NCBI RefSeq assembly: GCF_009866805.1 | Contig: NZ_SIZW01000040.1 | Coordinates: 682,001 to 746,000, forward strand | From: Schauerella aestuarii | GTDB lineage: Bacteria; Pseudomonadota; Gammaproteobacteria; Burkholderiales; Burkholderiaceae_B | DNA length: 64,000 bases | Direction: 5' to 3' | Part shown: positions 62,813 through 64,000 of the stretch, in pieces | Position numbering within the stretch: position 1 is the first letter of the stretch | How the letters are laid out: each line of letters opens with the position of its first letter | The notes under the pieces: generated by a model | Database searches by the model: none | Told to the model about the DNA's origin: nothing | The model's input: the letters and a program-made list of their open reading frames with translations, nothing else | Position numbers and translations under genes: made by a program

Positions 62813-63564
62813 GCGATTCCATCCTCAGTTTGGTCGGCTTGCGCAAAGCCTTCGGTGCGACCGAGATCATTCGCGGCGTCGATCTGGACGTACGCGTCGG
62901 CGAGCGGCATGCCGTGATCGGTCCCAACGGCGCGGGCAAGTCGACGCTTTTCCATCTCATCTCCGGCCAGTTGGCGCCGTCGTCGGGTTCGATCCGTTTC
63001 GAGGATCGCGATATCGCCGGGCGGTCACCGCAAGCCATCAATCGCCTGGGGCTTGCGCGCTCGTTTCAGATCACAAACATTTTTCCGAAGCTCACCACTT
63101 TCGAGAACGTGCGCCTCGCGGTGATGCGCGCCTACGGAATGCAGTATGCGTTCTGGCGATTCATCGATCGCGATCGACGCATTCGCGACGAAACGGAACG
63201 CTTGCTCGAATTGGTGCGGCTGCGTTCCAGGCGGAATACGGTTGCGGGGGAAATGGCGTATTCGGAACAACGATCGCTGGAGATTGCCATGACCCTGGCC
63301 TCCGACCCCCGACTCATCCTGCTCGACGAGCCAATGGCGGGCATGTCCAACGAAGAAACGGCCTATACCGCTCAGTTGATTCGTGACACCACGGCGGGAC
63401 GAACACTGATGATCGTCGAGCATGACATGGACGTGGTGTTCGCCTTGAGCGACCGGATCAGCGTATTGGTATACGGCCAGGTCATCGCCACGGGCACGCC
63501 CGAAGCGATCCGCGCCGACGCGGGTGTACGCGAAGCCTATCTGGGCGACGAGGTGACTGCATGA
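62809..63564 (+). CDS. livG: ABC transporter ATP-binding protein, LivG family
   Basis: A 251-residue ATPase with Walker A 'GPNGAGKST' (about residues 44-52), the LivG-specific Q-loop region 'GLARSFQITNIFPKLTTFENV', a degenerate signature 'MAYSEQRSLEIAMTLA' in place of LSGGQ, Walker B 'LILLDEPMAGMS', and the H-loop 'LMIVEHDMDVVF'. The missing LSGGQ glycines deserve notice, because the normal LivG signature is 'LSYGEQR'. It overlaps both neighbouring genes by 4 bases. Confidence 0.93.
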   Translation: MSDSILSLVGLRKAFGATEIIRGVDLDVRVGERHAVIGPNGAGKSTLFHLISGQLAPSSGSIRFEDRDIAGRSPQAINRLGLARSFQITNIFPKLTTFENVRLAVMRAYGMQYAFWRFIDRDRRIRDETERLLELVRLRSRRNTVAGEMAYSEQRSLEIAMTLASDPRLILLDEPMAGMSNEETAYTAQLIRDTTAGRTLMIVEHDMDVVFALSDRISVLVYGQVIATGTPEAIRADAGVREAYLGDEVTA

Positions 63565-64000
63565 ATGCCATCGAAACCGGATTGCTCGAGGTGCGCGATA
63601 TCCATGCGCACTATGGCAAGAGTCATGTGTTGCACGGCGTCGACCTGAGCGTTGGCGCCGATGAGGTGGTGAGCCTTGTCGGTCGCAATGGCTCGGGCCG
63701 ATCGACCACGATGAAAACCATCATGGGACTGGTGGCGCCGACGTCCGGCCGCATCAGTTTGCGAGGCCGCGAATTGGCAGGCGCCCGCCCTTATGCGATT
63801 TGCCGCGCAGGCATCGCCTATGTCCCGGAGGAACGGGAGATTTTCCGCAACTTGAGCGTGGACGAGAATCTGCGAATGGGGGAGCAACGTCCGGTGCACG
63901 GCGCGCATCGCTGGACCATAGCGGAGATGTTTGACTATTTCCCGCGTCTGAAGGAGCGCCGCAATACAAAGGCGGGCAGTTTGTCGGGTGGCGAGCAGCA
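63561..64000 (+). CDS. livF: ABC transporter ATP-binding protein, LivF family (3' end outside window)
   Basis: The first 146 codons are present and the frame runs off the window end. The translation begins MNAIETGLLEVRDIHAHYGK and reaches the signature 'SLSGGEQQ'. Walker A reads GRNGSGRSTT: the catalytic lysine position is Arg, encoded by CGA at 63709-63711. The LivF-type 'IAYVPEEREIFRNLSVDENL' is intact. An Arg at this position occurs in some LivF sequences, to my recollection, so function need not be lost. It overlaps livG by 4 bases. Confidence 0.93.
   Translation, partial: MNAIETGLLEVRDIHAHYGKSHVLHGVDLSVGADEVVSLVGRNGSGRSTTMKTIMGLVAPTSGRISLRGRELAGARPYAICRAGIAYVPEEREIFRNLSVDENLRMGEQRPVHGAHRWTIAEMFDYFPRLKERRNTKAGSLSGGEQ

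Noticed and set aside
63900..64000. LivF as a truncated gene
   Set aside because: The frame is open to the window end and the protein is well conserved, so the truncation is caused by the window boundary.

Overview
The window looks like a chromosomal segment of a high-GC betaproteobacterium of the Burkholderiales, most likely Alcaligenaceae-like (Bordetella, Achromobacter, Pusillimonas or Pigmentiphaga relatives). This is inferred from the codon bias, the many LysR regulators, and two Bug/TctC-type solute-binding proteins placed beside catabolic enzymes. I see no rRNA, tRNA, CRISPR array, transposase, integrase or phage gene.

Layout. 1-1000: the end of a LysR gene and hslR. 1073-12061: an uptake and catabolism island with a GntR regulator and a palindromic operator. 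It holds a Bug receptor, two mandelate-racemase-type enolase-superfamily enzymes, a FAH-family enzyme and a D-2-hydroxyacid dehydrogenase. A LysR regulator then diverges from a second set: ketopantoate-reductase-like protein, SDR, PuuE-like deacetylase and a second Bug receptor. The set ends at a strong terminator. 12243-19548: a Na/Pi cotransporter and three type II secretion genes, gspF divergent from gspD-gspE. GspD carries a C-terminal SPOR-like extension. 19714-20912: a tightly coupled pair, a leaderless peptidoglycan-binding NlpC/CHAP-like hydrolase and a small exported protein, which resembles an antibacterial effector with its immunity protein. 21331-26187: a beta-barrel protein, a DUF3313 lipoprotein and an arylsulfatase, set among gene-poor and visibly AT-richer stretches.

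27188-32706 is a complete stressosome module: RsbR, RsbS, RsbT and an RsbX-like phosphatase fused to an HATPase domain. A histidine kinase and a REC-PAS-HK-REC hybrid kinase follow, all overlapping or tightly spaced. No sigma factor or anti-sigma factor is adjacent, so output probably runs through phosphorelay or c-di-GMP-independent two-component signalling rather than SigB. 32732-41636 carries an MFS exporter with a divergent AraC regulator, and a TetR-controlled tripartite RND efflux operon.

41730-53838 is a redox and small-molecule detoxification stretch. It contains an SRAP DNA-protein crosslink protein, a Rid protein with an old-yellow-enzyme reductase, an SDR, a DMT transporter, a metallo-beta-lactamase-fold hydrolase, and a Cys-rich MarR regulator facing an RclC-like DUF417 protein. 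A second, non-canonical old yellow enzyme beside an HxlR regulator follows, then the formaldehyde operon frmA-frmR with two evident FrmR operators. 53861-55274 is a deletion scar: remnants of a divergent lysR/MFS pair joined head to head with both 5' ends missing. 55284-64000 holds a cupin protein, a small lipoprotein, a GAF/PucR-type regulator, and a divergent SDR plus LivJHMGF-type ABC importer that runs off the window end.

Start sites were chosen by Shine-Dalgarno spacing and family alignment from memory. No database search was possible.
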